Assembly: GCA_041480065.1 (NCBI GenBank)
Contig: JBGOZF010000072.1
Location: forward strand, 1 to 22,675
Direction of reading: 5' to 3'
Origin: Fen-999 sp041480065
GTDB lineage: Bacteria > Pseudomonadota > Gammaproteobacteria > Burkholderiales > Rhodocyclaceae
Length of the DNA: 22,675 nucleotides
How positions within the stretch are numbered: position 1 is the first letter of the stretch; each line of letters begins with the position of its first letter. The notes below the pieces were generated by a model, which ran no database searches, was not told the DNA's origin, and saw nothing but the letters and a program-made list of their open reading frames with translations. A program made the position numbers and the translations under genes. Below are positions 1 through 7,207 of the stretch, one piece after another.

Positions 1-71
1 GCGATGTGGTCTGAGGTTTCTTCAGACGGATGTGTAGGCCGCGCGCTCCGGGCTGACGAGATTTGGTTCAT
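1..71 (-). CDS. Partial CDS, N-terminus only, runs off the left edge
   Basis: A leftward reading frame opens with ATG at 71-69 and stays open for 23 codons to the window edge, beginning MNQISSARSARP. A strong Shine-Dalgarno (AGGAG) lies 6 nt upstream, which is the main reason to believe it. The residues are rich in Ser, Arg and Pro and show no recognisable domain. Because the upstream DNA carries recombinase-like repeats, the gene could be the integrase or transposase of a mobile element, but that is inference from context only. Confidence 0.4.
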   Translation of the reverse strand, partial: MNQISSARSARPTHPSEETSDHI

Positions 72-105
72 GAGCGTCTCCTGGAGTTAAACCTCCACCT
101 CAGGA
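72..105 (-). promoter_or_regulatory. Hairpin that can sequester the ribosome binding site of the leftmost gene
   Basis: Read on the minus strand, TCTCCTG is followed about 18 nt later by CAGGAGA. This is a 7-bp perfect inverted repeat whose 3' arm contains the AGGAG ribosome binding site of the gene starting at 71. An alternative inner pairing TGGAG/CTCCA is also possible. Either fold would mask the Shine-Dalgarno. Regulation by this fold is inference. Confidence 0.35.
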
Positions 106-115
106 GACCGCCGAA

Positions 116-221
116 ATTATGTAGACCTCGGCATCACACCAGATGCCGGCAAAGACCATCTAGACCTATTCCCGAAGGAAGGGGCACCGAGGGCTCCACA
201 TAATTGAGACATCCACATAAT
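116..221. repeat. Three copies of a 10-bp motif, candidate recombinase sites
   Basis: ATTATGTAGA lies at 116-125 on the plus strand. TCCACATAAT, the inverse of ATTATGTGGA, lies at 195-204 and again at 212-221. The two right-hand copies are direct repeats with a 17-bp period, and the left copy is inverted with one difference. Paired short arms of this kind next to a strongly translated gene suggest binding sites of a tyrosine recombinase or a mobile-element terminus. The geometry is seen; the function is inferred. Confidence 0.4.
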
Positions 222-228
222 CGGCCAA

Positions 229-264
229 AGCGGACGGACCAACTGCAGTTGCGATGCGTCCGCT
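229..264 (-). terminator. Hairpin downstream of the DUF7002 operon, possible terminator
   Basis: AGCGGACG (229-236) pairs perfectly with CGTCCGCT (257-264), an 8-bp stem. The loop itself contains the 12-bp palindrome CAACTGCAGTTG (240-251). On the minus strand it follows the end of the three-gene operon by about 80 nt, but only three T residues follow it, so a factor-independent terminator is weakly supported. A recombination or protein-binding site is an alternative. Confidence 0.3.
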
Positions 265-341
265 ACGTGCCCCTAACCCGCTCTTCGCGGCGGCGCTGCT
301 CAGGGTTTTCGCGTTAAGCGCTCCAATATTGGAAGCCGAAC

Positions 342-995
342 TTAGAGAGGAATAAAGCCCAGGACGGTCGAACCGCGCATTCGTCTTACCTCGAGCACGT
401 ATTCGGCAACGTCAGGAATACTGTAATCGACGACTACCTCGACCACTTCCTTCATGGGAGCACCAGAGCTGGGTTTTGTCGGGTAGTCCGTAATTCGCTT
501 GAAATCGTCCATGCTTCTTGGGTGCGGCACGGGCAACGTATTGCCTGAGTTCAATCGACAAAGCCAAACTCGGCCGTGGTACCTGGCCATCAAGGCTTGA
601 GTGTCGATTGTTAGAACGTCGTGCTCCAAGTTCCTGTAGTGCTGCGCGTGCAGCAACCCTAAGAGCCGTTCTTCCTTCGCCCACATGAACACCCGCCCAT
701 TTAGGAACTTGTACCACTCACGCGGCGTCGTTCCATCAACCAGCGCCTCCTCTAGTCGGGACGGGCGCATCGGCTTCTGGTCTCGAAGGATGATCTGCGA
801 ACCCGCCGGGCCAACCCCGACCTTCTCGAGCCGATGGTTCTCTTCAAGGGCAAGGCGTTGAGGCCCCGAAACATTGAAGCGATCCAAGACCGCCGTCGTG
901 CTAAGCAACCCGATGGCTTTGATTGATGGCCAACTATCCTTCTCCGCCATATGGTAAAGAGTTGGGTACCGCGAAATCAGCGCGTCTACGTCCAT
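342..995 (-). CDS. DUF7002 family protein, possible ADP-ribosyltransferase-like toxin
   Basis: This 217-aa protein begins with the DUF7002 signature: LYHMAEKDSWPSI, then GLLSTTAVLD (residues about 13-38). Further on come ILRDQKPM (about 69-76), NGRVFMWA (about 99-106), VLTIDTQALM (about 126-135), a LNSGNTLP segment and a DYP motif. The opening LYHM...SI...GLL resembles DarT-type ADP-ribosyltransferases (IYRITH...NL..IL..GL); this resemblance is by eye, and activity is not established. Start: ATG at 995-993 with AGGA about 10 nt upstream; the TAA lies at 342-344. It is the last gene of a leftward operon, only 22 nt after the kinase/synthetase gene and downstream of a macro-domain gene. A DarT-like toxin with a macro-domain partner is the natural reading. 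A nucleotide-binding non-toxin remains possible. Confidence 0.8.
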   Translation of the reverse strand: MDVDALISRYPTLYHMAEKDSWPSIKAIGLLSTTAVLDRFNVSGPQRLALEENHRLEKVGVGPAGSQIILRDQKPMRPSRLEEALVDGTTPREWYKFLNGRVFMWAKEERLLGLLHAQHYRNLEHDVLTIDTQALMARYHGRVWLCRLNSGNTLPVPHPRSMDDFKRITDYPTKPSSGAPMKEVVEVVVDYSIPDVAEYVLEVRRMRGSTVLGFIPL

Positions 996-1017
996 AACAT
1001 TTCGTCCTGATCCGCGC

Positions 1018-2631
1018 TCACCACATGCGACGGTCGATAATGTTTCGCTCTTCGAAGGCCGTAGAAATCATCGAGACCGGAATGCCACCCACCTTTTCCA
1101 ATTCCTCAATGAAGCGCAACGTCGGGTCGTTAAGCTGCTCGTATCGGTACGCCTTTCGGTTGTCGATGCCGAGGTAGTCTGCGAAAGTTAGCGCGATGTC
1201 GGTGGGCGCGTTCAGGAGCAGAGACCGCCTCATCTGCGCCCAATCAAATTCGGCAATCCGCCGGGGCCGATGAGACACAGAACCGACCTCTGTCGATTGA
1301 AGTTCAGACAAGGGGATATTGGACCTTGCCGCAATTTCCTCGAAGGTGATTGGTTGACTCATAAACCCCGACGTCTTTCCATCAATGGAATCGCCAACTC
1401 GAATGGGATATGTCCGACAAACCATAAGGACTCGTCGAACGAAACGCGCCGCCAATCCAGCCTCTGCCAAGCACGCCGCCGCAGTCGTAACTCGGGAAGT
1501 CACATGCGGGTAGAAGCCGTGGTGCAGGCTAAGAGTCGTACCCTGCGTGCCCTCCAGCATGATCTTCTTGCCTCCGGAGAAGCAGGTTGCAAAAAACTCG
1601 ACAGTGTCTGCCAGATAGTGCTTAAGCGCTGGCGTACTGCGAGCGAGCTGGACATCTGTATCGGGCCTGCGCCACAAAATCTTCCGCGCCGTTGCGGCTC
1701 CGATGCCCTGCGCCGTCGAGCCGATCGCCCCTTTAAGGTACTTCTCTTCCCACTCGACATCCGCGGCGTCAATGATCATCGCCTGAGGATCGATCAGAAG
1801 TTTGTCATACTTCACCGAGAGTTCGACGATTTCGCGAAGCAGGGTGTTGAGCCCGATGACTGCGCCAGCGCCAATAACGAGGGTTGCGTTGCGATTTTCG
1901 AGAGTCCCCGATGGGAGCTGCCGGAAGGTATAGGGTTCACCACCGGCTCGGAACACCTTATGCCCGGCATTCGGGCCGCCCACCCTGACAAGAACGTCGT
2001 ACTCCCGGGCTAAGTAACTGGCAATGTTGCCTTTGCCCTCGCTGCCATACTGCCCGCCGACAATAACGTCGACGCAGCCAACGTCTTGAGGGACCCGCCG
2101 GCCAAGCCGTGCCGCGACACGGACGAATACATCTTCCTCCGTGCATCTATCCGTCGCGATGACCACATCGGCGATCTTCTCAAGTTTCCGAACATTGTGT
2201 TCAGTTCGATTGACTTGGACATCTTGGTAACTAGCCATCTCTTTCAGCGCCGACGAACGCTTTGCGTAGCGGGTACCTAGTTGTTCGTCAGATGCATCAA
2301 GATGAATGTGGACAACCGAATAGACCTTTCGAAGAGCCCGCAACTGCGGCTCAATTCGAACTGCATCAACAACGACAAGCGGATCTTGAATCTTCTCGTC
2401 GCTCAGAAGTTCGATTATGCCTTCCATGACCCAGCGTCCAGCCGTGTCCTTGTCTAGACGGTCACCGGCCCGTTGAAAGGCTGCACGACTCTGTGCGGCC
2501 TTTGGGTCTAGCTGCCTAATTAGATCATTGGTCTTCAGCCGAATCGCCGAAAGCCTCTTTTCCATCAACTCGGCGAGCGTGCTCTTCCCGGCACAGACCG
2601 GTCCTGACAGGGCTACGATTGTAGCGGCCAT
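1018..2631 (-). CDS. P-loop nucleotide kinase fused to a PurZ/PurA-like adenylosuccinate synthetase
   Basis: The protein has 537 aa. Residues 1-178 form a P-loop kinase with Walker A GPVCAGKST (10-18), VVVDAVR (about 86-92) and an Arg-rich lid (RYAKRS, 121-126), resembling dNMP or dephospho-CoA kinases. Residues 187-537 are an adenylosuccinate synthetase of roughly archaeal/viral length: GGQYGSEGKG (192-201), NAGH with the catalytic His at 224, GSTAQGIG, LEGTQGTTL, the loop SVSHRPRR and the C-terminal LTFADYLGID. PurA enzymes join IMP and aspartate using GTP and have Asp in GDEGKG; here that position is Ser197 (AGC codon at 2043-2041). I recall Ser or Gly at this place in phage PurZ, which uses dGMP to make 2-aminoadenine precursors. 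The start has AGGAG 11 nt upstream. It lies between the macro-domain and DUF7002 genes, with gaps of 48 and 22 nt. Substrate is inferred; a housekeeping PurA is unlikely given the fusion and island context. Confidence 0.88.
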   Translation of the reverse strand: MAATIVALSGPVCAGKSTLAELMEKRLSAIRLKTNDLIRQLDPKAAQSRAAFQRAGDRLDKDTAGRWVMEGIIELLSDEKIQDPLVVVDAVRIEPQLRALRKVYSVVHIHLDASDEQLGTRYAKRSSALKEMASYQDVQVNRTEHNVRKLEKIADVVIATDRCTEEDVFVRVAARLGRRVPQDVGCVDVIVGGQYGSEGKGNIASYLAREYDVLVRVGGPNAGHKVFRAGGEPYTFRQLPSGTLENRNATLVIGAGAVIGLNTLLREIVELSVKYDKLLIDPQAMIIDAADVEWEEKYLKGAIGSTAQGIGAATARKILWRRPDTDVQLARSTPALKHYLADTVEFFATCFSGGKKIMLEGTQGTTLSLHHGFYPHVTSRVTTAAACLAEAGLAARFVRRVLMVCRTYPIRVGDSIDGKTSGFMSQPITFEEIAARSNIPLSELQSTEVGSVSHRPRRIAEFDWAQMRRSLLLNAPTDIALTFADYLGIDNRKAYRYEQLNDPTLRFIEELEKVGGIPVSMISTAFEERNIIDRRMW

Positions 2632-2679
2632 AGATCGAAGGGCTCCTGTTGGCTCACGGTCCTATAATCGCCACGCGGA

Positions 2680-3984
2680 TCAAGGTGGCGGCGAATAGAT
2701 CGTGACGTTTATACCTCGTTGTACGACAACGTCCAAAATCAATTCTCGGATGACGTTCCAGTCACCTCGGGCTTGACCAGTGCCGATTCGGGGCATATGA
2801 ATCGATGCGCCCGCCGCCGAAGCAAGATCTGCAAGCTCCCGAAGACAGGACGAGAGGGCGGTATATCGAATTCGCGGATAGTCAGACGGGCCGTACCCCC
2901 GCTGGGCCGCCATGCTAAAGAGGACTATGTCTTCGGCCAGTTCGTTGCGGTAGGTTCGACCCAGAGCTAGCTTGGATTCTTCAACGGCTGCCTGCCGCCT
3001 AAAGTCCTGCCAGGCAGTTGGAAACTTCTTCCTCACTTGGGCCGCAAAACCGTTCCCGCCCCACGCAGTGCTGTTATCTGGCACCACCTGTGCCACGATT
3101 CGACGTCCCTTACCACGAGGCGTCAACGCATTGCCGGCTACTTCGACCAACCGGGAGTCTTCGACGGCAGTTGCCTCGACCGGCCTAATGACGCCAACAA
3201 CACGTGGCACTAGACCCCCCGCGTAAGGGCTGAGAGCGACACATTCCACGTGGAGGTGTTCGCCATTAACCCAGTTCTCATCACCCGCGGCCGTATATCC
3301 AATCGCGTTCGCATCGGCCACTACCGATGTCTCGGGCAACTTGATACCTGGCGAGACCTTTGTATTCCAGCCCCGAGAACGGATGACGTAGTCGAGACCA
3401 TAGTGGTCACCATGGTGAGAAGCGCAAAACGCTGCACACGGCTCGCGTGACAACTTGGCAACTCGAATAAGCAGCGCTTCTGTCGAGACATCGAACTCCC
3501 GACGTAGGTTGAGAAGCTGGGAAATTTGCAGTTGGGAACCGCCGACCTCGGGAAAGCTACCCGCCGGCATAAGCAACTCCGCTGCGCCGACATTGCATAG
3601 CACCTCCAGCTGCCAGTCGTCTTTGCCGGCTTCGGAATTACCGCCACGATTACGAACCGCTTCAGCGCAATCGGGGAAGAACGAATGAGCAATCTCGTGA
3701 GCAACAGAGAATTTGACTCTGGCTCGGGGCCTGGACGGATTGAACTCAATAAGGAGGCCTTTCTCGGACGCAACGGTGCGAGCATCTGGAATGTCACCTC
3801 GAGGCTCAATCTTGAGACCGAGGATTCGCGCCAATCCAACAGGATCGAAGGGCGGGCCCACCCATCCGGCGTCCTTTGCAGTCATGATGGCGGAACGCAC
3901 GCGCTCCTCCATAGCCAGCATAGGATCATGGTCACTCGAAAAGTTCAAGACAGAGGGATTCGTCCAACGGATTCGGCTCGTCAT
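2680..3984 (-). CDS. ImmA/IrrE-type metallopeptidase fused to a macro domain
   Basis: The protein has 434 aa from the chosen start. About residues 15-185 are an ImmA/IrrE (COG2856-like) zinc peptidase domain: a helical lead, LARILGLKIEP, then the metal motif VAHEIAHSFF (HEIAH at about 96-100), and EVLCNVGAAELLMP supplying the likely third ligand Glu. The C-terminal 150 residues are a macro/Appr-1''-phosphatase-like domain with WGGNGFAAQVRKKFP, the helix RYTALSSCLRELADLA and the loop MPRIGTGQARGDW, close to Poa1/TARG1/DarG-type loops that bind ADP-ribose. The start at 3984-3982 is preferred because GGAGG lies 7 nt upstream; an earlier in-frame ATG at 4065 lacks this and sits inside an inverted repeat. 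It is the first gene of the operon. A macro domain beside an ART-like gene suggests an antitoxin that reverses or senses ADP-ribosylation, with the peptidase as sensor or regulator. That role is inferred. Confidence 0.85.
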   Translation of the reverse strand: MTSRIRWTNPSVLNFSSDHDPMLAMEERVRSAIMTAKDAGWVGPPFDPVGLARILGLKIEPRGDIPDARTVASEKGLLIEFNPSRPRARVKFSVAHEIAHSFFPDCAEAVRNRGGNSEAGKDDWQLEVLCNVGAAELLMPAGSFPEVGGSQLQISQLLNLRREFDVSTEALLIRVAKLSREPCAAFCASHHGDHYGLDYVIRSRGWNTKVSPGIKLPETSVVADANAIGYTAAGDENWVNGEHLHVECVALSPYAGGLVPRVVGVIRPVEATAVEDSRLVEVAGNALTPRGKGRRIVAQVVPDNSTAWGGNGFAAQVRKKFPTAWQDFRRQAAVEESKLALGRTYRNELAEDIVLFSMAAQRGYGPSDYPRIRYTALSSCLRELADLASAAGASIHMPRIGTGQARGDWNVIRELILDVVVQRGINVTIYSPPP

Positions 3985-4058
3985 ATGAGCCCCTCCGAGG
4001 TCGGGACGCGTGCCATAGGCTTTGTCATGTATACCACCGCGATATTCTGAGTCTAATG

Positions 4059-4078
4059 TCCCCATACGCTATTGGGGA
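4059..4078. promoter_or_regulatory. Inverted repeat upstream of the macro-domain operon, candidate operator
   Basis: TCCCCA (4059-4064) and TGGGGA (4073-4078) form a 6-bp dyad with an 8-nt spacer, about 75 nt upstream of the preferred start of the first operon gene. The position suits an operator overlapping the promoter. No DNA-binding repressor is encoded in the operon, so who binds it is unknown. Confidence 0.3.
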
Positions 4079-4247
4079 ACAGCGGCAGCATCTTAGAGTA
4101 TTTCCGAGGTTGGCAACGGGCCGTATCCCCGTCACCGGCGGCTAGCCCAAGAACCGGTCGACAGAACAGGCACTTAGGCCAGTGAGCAGTCCACAAGTGC
4201 GATGAACGCTGCGATCCGCTCCGTTTGCGAAGCACGAGGCCGATTGA

Positions 4248-4397
4248 ATGCAAGACGAGAACAGCGTCCCACCGAACGAGTCTGCTTCTCAACTATGGGA
4301 GCAGCTTCTTGCAAAGATGGCCACAGCAGAAAACGCGACCCTGGTGGACCCCACTCACGACAATAATGCAGATGAGCAAGGTTGTGTTTTGGACTGA
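4248..4397 (+). CDS. Possible 49-aa small protein, unrecognised
   Basis: An ATG at 4248 with GAGG 8 nt upstream opens a 49-codon frame ending in TGA at 4395-4397. The product is acidic and hydrophilic, starting MQDENSVPPNES and containing SQLWEQLLAKMATAEN, a plausible amphipathic helix. Immediately after the stop, the plus frame one base out of register reads VVGWAEAEITARIKIRTRRKRKPQ to a stop near 4476, so this may be a small gene with an acidic N-terminus and a basic tail broken by a frameshift. There is no family match that I recognise. It lies between the two divergent systems. Confidence 0.25.
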   Translation: MQDENSVPPNESASQLWEQLLAKMATAENATLVDPTHDNNADEQGCVLD

Positions 4398-4500
4398 CGG
4401 GGTAGTTGGATGGGCTGAAGCGGAGATTACCGCACGGATCAAGATCAGAACAAGGCGGAAGCGAAAGCCCCAGTAACAAGTCCCGGTGTGGCGCCGCCAG

Positions 4501-4530
4501 CAGATGGTCGGAGACACAGATGGTCGGAGA
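4501..4530. repeat. Tandem duplication of CAGATGGTCGGAGA
   Basis: The 14-mer occurs at 4501-4514 and 4517-4530, a 16-bp period. It looks like a simple short duplication. Confidence 0.5.
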
Positions 4531-4617
4531 ACTTGATCGATGGAAAGATTAGGTTCAGGCTAGACGTTCACAACGTGAGCCAGTTCCCTGATGCTCCGGC
4601 CCTGGCCAGCCAGCCTT

Positions 4618-4637
4618 GCAATCGCCATGGCGATTGC
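4618..4637. promoter_or_regulatory. 20-bp perfect palindrome upstream of the phosphoesterase gene
   Basis: GCAATCGCC and GGCGATTGC meet around a central AT, giving a perfect 20-bp dyad without spacer. It lies about 235 bp upstream of the phosphoesterase start. A homodimeric regulator site or a recombination site is possible; neither can be chosen from sequence alone. Confidence 0.35.
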
Positions 4638-4869
4638 TATCGTGATATGGAGACCGCGCAGCTCTTAATCGGTGTGGGTCGTAGAACCGCACCTAATACA
4701 TCTGCACGGAGTCACAGAGAACTGGGGGGGGCATGCAGTCCGCTTGGTCGGCGCTGGCCCGCGCCATGGCTATGCAGTAATGGAGAGCCACTACTGCAAT
4801 TTGAAGTTCGCATGTCGGGCCGGGGGAACTCGCCTCCAGCGTCGCTGCTGATGTTAGCGATGCGAGGGT

Positions 4870-7191
4870 ATGTCCATGACGCAGAAAGACGACGTGAAAG
4901 CCACTCGCCCAGCAAAGCTCCTTCACGCTTCCGACCTTCACTTTGGCAGGGGATTCAATAGGCCGCTGTGGGACAACTTCAAGGCCCGGGCAAAGCAAAT
5001 CCAACCCGACCTGGTCATCTTGACCGGGGACCTGGTCAATAGCCCTTGGAGATGGATGCTGCGTCGTGTCGCCCATGAGCTAGTGGACCTGGTCGGCGAT
5101 CTTCAAGAAGCCAATCCTCGATGCACCCTACTGGTCGTTCCGGGCAACCACGACACTCGGCTCTGTGGGCTATTGCCAGTACGGTGGGTCAGATGGCTTC
5201 TGTGCGTGTGCTTGGGCATGGCTGCTGTTTGGGCTTGGTTCCTGCAAGACAACTTGTGGACCGTCGGACTTCTTGGTGTTTTCGGAGCGGGCGGAGTGGC
5301 ACTCGGCATGGCCTTGTCCACTGACCTCGACCTATATTGGGGGACGTGGCTTGTCCGGAAGCCGCGGACTATGTGCGACTTAGGCATTGAAATCCTTCCC
5401 TTTGATTCCGCGTCGTCGGGGTTCTCGAGTGCGCGCGGAAGAGTCGAACTAGGCAATCGGGTCCTTGTTGCCAACAAGCTCATGTTGGAGGGCGACCATC
5501 CTAACCTTGTCCGTATCGCTATTCTGCATCATCATCCATTACCACTGCCATACGATAGTAGTTCTGAACGTATGATGATCCTTGACAATGCCGGAGCCTT
5601 CCTCAAGGAGATGGATCAGTTGAAGGTTGCACTGGTCCTGCACGGCCACAAGCATCACCATCATTTCTCGCGAATAGTCATCGATCCATCAAGCGATGAA
5701 GGGATTGAACTGGCTGTGTTGTCGACCGGGACGCCGACAGAAGGATCAAAACCTGGTCAGTTTGGCTTCAATTTCAATGCTATTGAACTGGCGTCCGATG
5801 GAGCAGCCAGAGTGGTTCCCTACCACTCATCTGGCGGAATCTTCAGAGAGGGAACCGCATTCTTTGTCGAGCGGAACGATCACCACGCGCAGCAAAGGTT
5901 TCTCAAGCTAAGGGAGAAGGAAGGGCGCAGCTGCCAATCATTAGTCTCCCTGATATCCATCAATTCTGATGGCGACGGCTCATACCAACGCGAATACCGT
6001 CAACTCGCCGTTCACGGCGATCCGATTTCTGGACTGCCCGATGTCATAGGGTTCAGGGTGCACGGCCACATAGATCAGTTTGAGGTATTTCCGTTGGCTA
6101 ATGATGGGCCTGCACTCACATTGGAGTGGACAGAACACGATGTGGACAGGCAGGCGGGCCGGATCACGTTTGGCGCGAAGAGGACGAAGGAGGACGATCC
6201 TCTCGACTTTGCCATTCGTGGGTACGGGGAGAACGCGTTCGCCATGACGAAAGCCCAGCATCGCGAGATGCACGACAAAGATGAGGAAGGGATAAGGACA
6301 GGGACGGAGTTCATTCAGTTTCGTGCACCCAAGACACCGGTAGCAGAAATGACGCTAGTTGTGCGGTTCCCGGAGGACTTCAGGCGGGGCGACCAGGTGT
6401 ACGTCGAAAGTTCTGACGGGCTGGACTGCTCTAAGGAGGAGACCGCCTGGAGACGAGCTGCGCGCGATCCCACTTTGTCAGTTCTACGTTTGCCGGACAC
6501 CGTGGTGGCTCGAATTCAATTTCCGCTTCCTGGCGCGCGCTATCGGTTTAGATGGCAACTCGAGGATGATATCGTCGGACACCAAACGCCAATCGGGGAG
6601 GAATCGAGGCTGGAAGAAATGACCGAGTGGCTCGAAGGCCTGTGGAAGATTACGCCAGAGCGGCAACGAGACGAACTGCCCGAATTGATGCAGCTTGTTG
6701 AGTGGCTGGAAAGTGAATCACGCTCACTCCTCAGCCTGGGCAAGTCCGGCGACCTCGATGTTGGACTGTTCGTCTACAATAAGAAGAGCAGAGAGCTCCT
6801 CCCGCGGTTGGCGACGTACAAAGTCCATGATGAGCGATGGGACTGGCGGTTCAAGTACGGCAACGGCATTGTCGGGCGGACCTTTAAGGTCGGTCGCTCA
6901 ACAGTGTTTCTGCGAGAAGCGATGGAGCAAAGCTCGAGCCCTTGTGTCTACTTGCGAGGTGACGGTGGGGTAGTCGTCTCACCCAAGGACGTGCCAGAGG
7001 CGGCGCTGTTGGCGGTTCCCCTTGGCCATCCGAGTGTTCGTGGGAGGAACTATGGCGTCTTGCGGGTCAGTTCTTCCAAGAACCGATCCGAGCTCGCGTG
7101 TGCCATCATGGACGAAACGGTGGTTGTCAGGTTTGCACAAGTGATGAACCTAGCGTGCTATAGAACCTTTGATCACCTGCTGTCCTCATGA
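4870..7191 (+). CDS. Calcineurin-like metallophosphoesterase with internal membrane hairpin and C-terminal GAF-like domain
   Basis: The protein has 773 aa. All metallophosphoesterase motifs are present: SDLH (D22, H24), GD (53-54), GNHD (92-95), an HHH cluster (220-222) and GHKHHHH (259-265). Between the third and fourth motifs sit two hydrophobic spans (about 108-126 and 130-151), so the catalytic domain appears anchored by a hairpin. A middle region (about 330-600) of beta-rich character has no family I recognise. The last 160 residues (about 608-765) read like a GAF domain: LDVGLFVYNKK, then YGNGIVGRTF, AALLAVPLG and YGVLRVSS. Binding of a small ligand by GAF could gate the phosphoesterase. 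A second ATG at 4876 has GAGG 8 nt upstream and may be the true start. The 85-aa gene follows after 16 nt. Codon use is less GC-rich than in the genes to the right, in keeping with an acquired island. Substrate unknown; nucleotide or nucleic acid is a guess. Confidence 0.85.
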   Translation: MSMTQKDDVKATRPAKLLHASDLHFGRGFNRPLWDNFKARAKQIQPDLVILTGDLVNSPWRWMLRRVAHELVDLVGDLQEANPRCTLLVVPGNHDTRLCGLLPVRWVRWLLCVCLGMAAVWAWFLQDNLWTVGLLGVFGAGGVALGMALSTDLDLYWGTWLVRKPRTMCDLGIEILPFDSASSGFSSARGRVELGNRVLVANKLMLEGDHPNLVRIAILHHHPLPLPYDSSSERMMILDNAGAFLKEMDQLKVALVLHGHKHHHHFSRIVIDPSSDEGIELAVLSTGTPTEGSKPGQFGFNFNAIELASDGAARVVPYHSSGGIFREGTAFFVERNDHHAQQRFLKLREKEGRSCQSLVSLISINSDGDGSYQREYRQLAVHGDPISGLPDVIGFRVHGHIDQFEVFPLANDGPALTLEWTEHDVDRQAGRITFGAKRTKEDDPLDFAIRGYGENAFAMTKAQHREMHDKDEEGIRTGTEFIQFRAPKTPVAEMTLVVRFPEDFRRGDQVYVESSDGLDCSKEETAWRRAARDPTLSVLRLPDTVVARIQFPLPGARYRFRWQLEDDIVGHQTPIGEESRLEEMTEWLEGLWKITPERQRDELPELMQLVEWLESESRSLLSLGKSGDLDVGLFVYNKKSRELLPRLATYKVHDERWDWRFKYGNGIVGRTFKVGRSTVFLREAMEQSSSPCVYLRGDGGVVVSPKDVPEAALLAVPLGHPSVRGRNYGVLRVSSSKNRSELACAIMDETVVVRFAQVMNLACYRTFDHLLSS

Positions 7192-7207
7192 GGGAGGTCG
7201 TTTGCGC

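Larger units (their letters stand above)
4398..4869. other. Intergenic region with no supportable gene
   Basis: This 470-bp stretch precedes the phosphoesterase gene. Open frames here have shadow-like composition. It contains a 14-bp tandem duplication (4501-4530) and a 20-bp perfect palindrome (4618-4637). It must also hold the promoter for the rightward pair, but no convincing -35/-10 was found by eye. Confidence 0.4.

Noticed and set aside
1270..2013. Plus-strand frame of about 247 codons opposite the synthetase gene
   Set aside because: No recognisable domain, poor start context, and the minus-strand synthetase motifs are unambiguous.
4488..4961. Plus-strand frame of 157 codons before the phosphoesterase
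   Set aside because: It overlaps the true phosphoesterase start by 90 bp in another frame, its composition is shadow-like and no ribosome binding site was seen.
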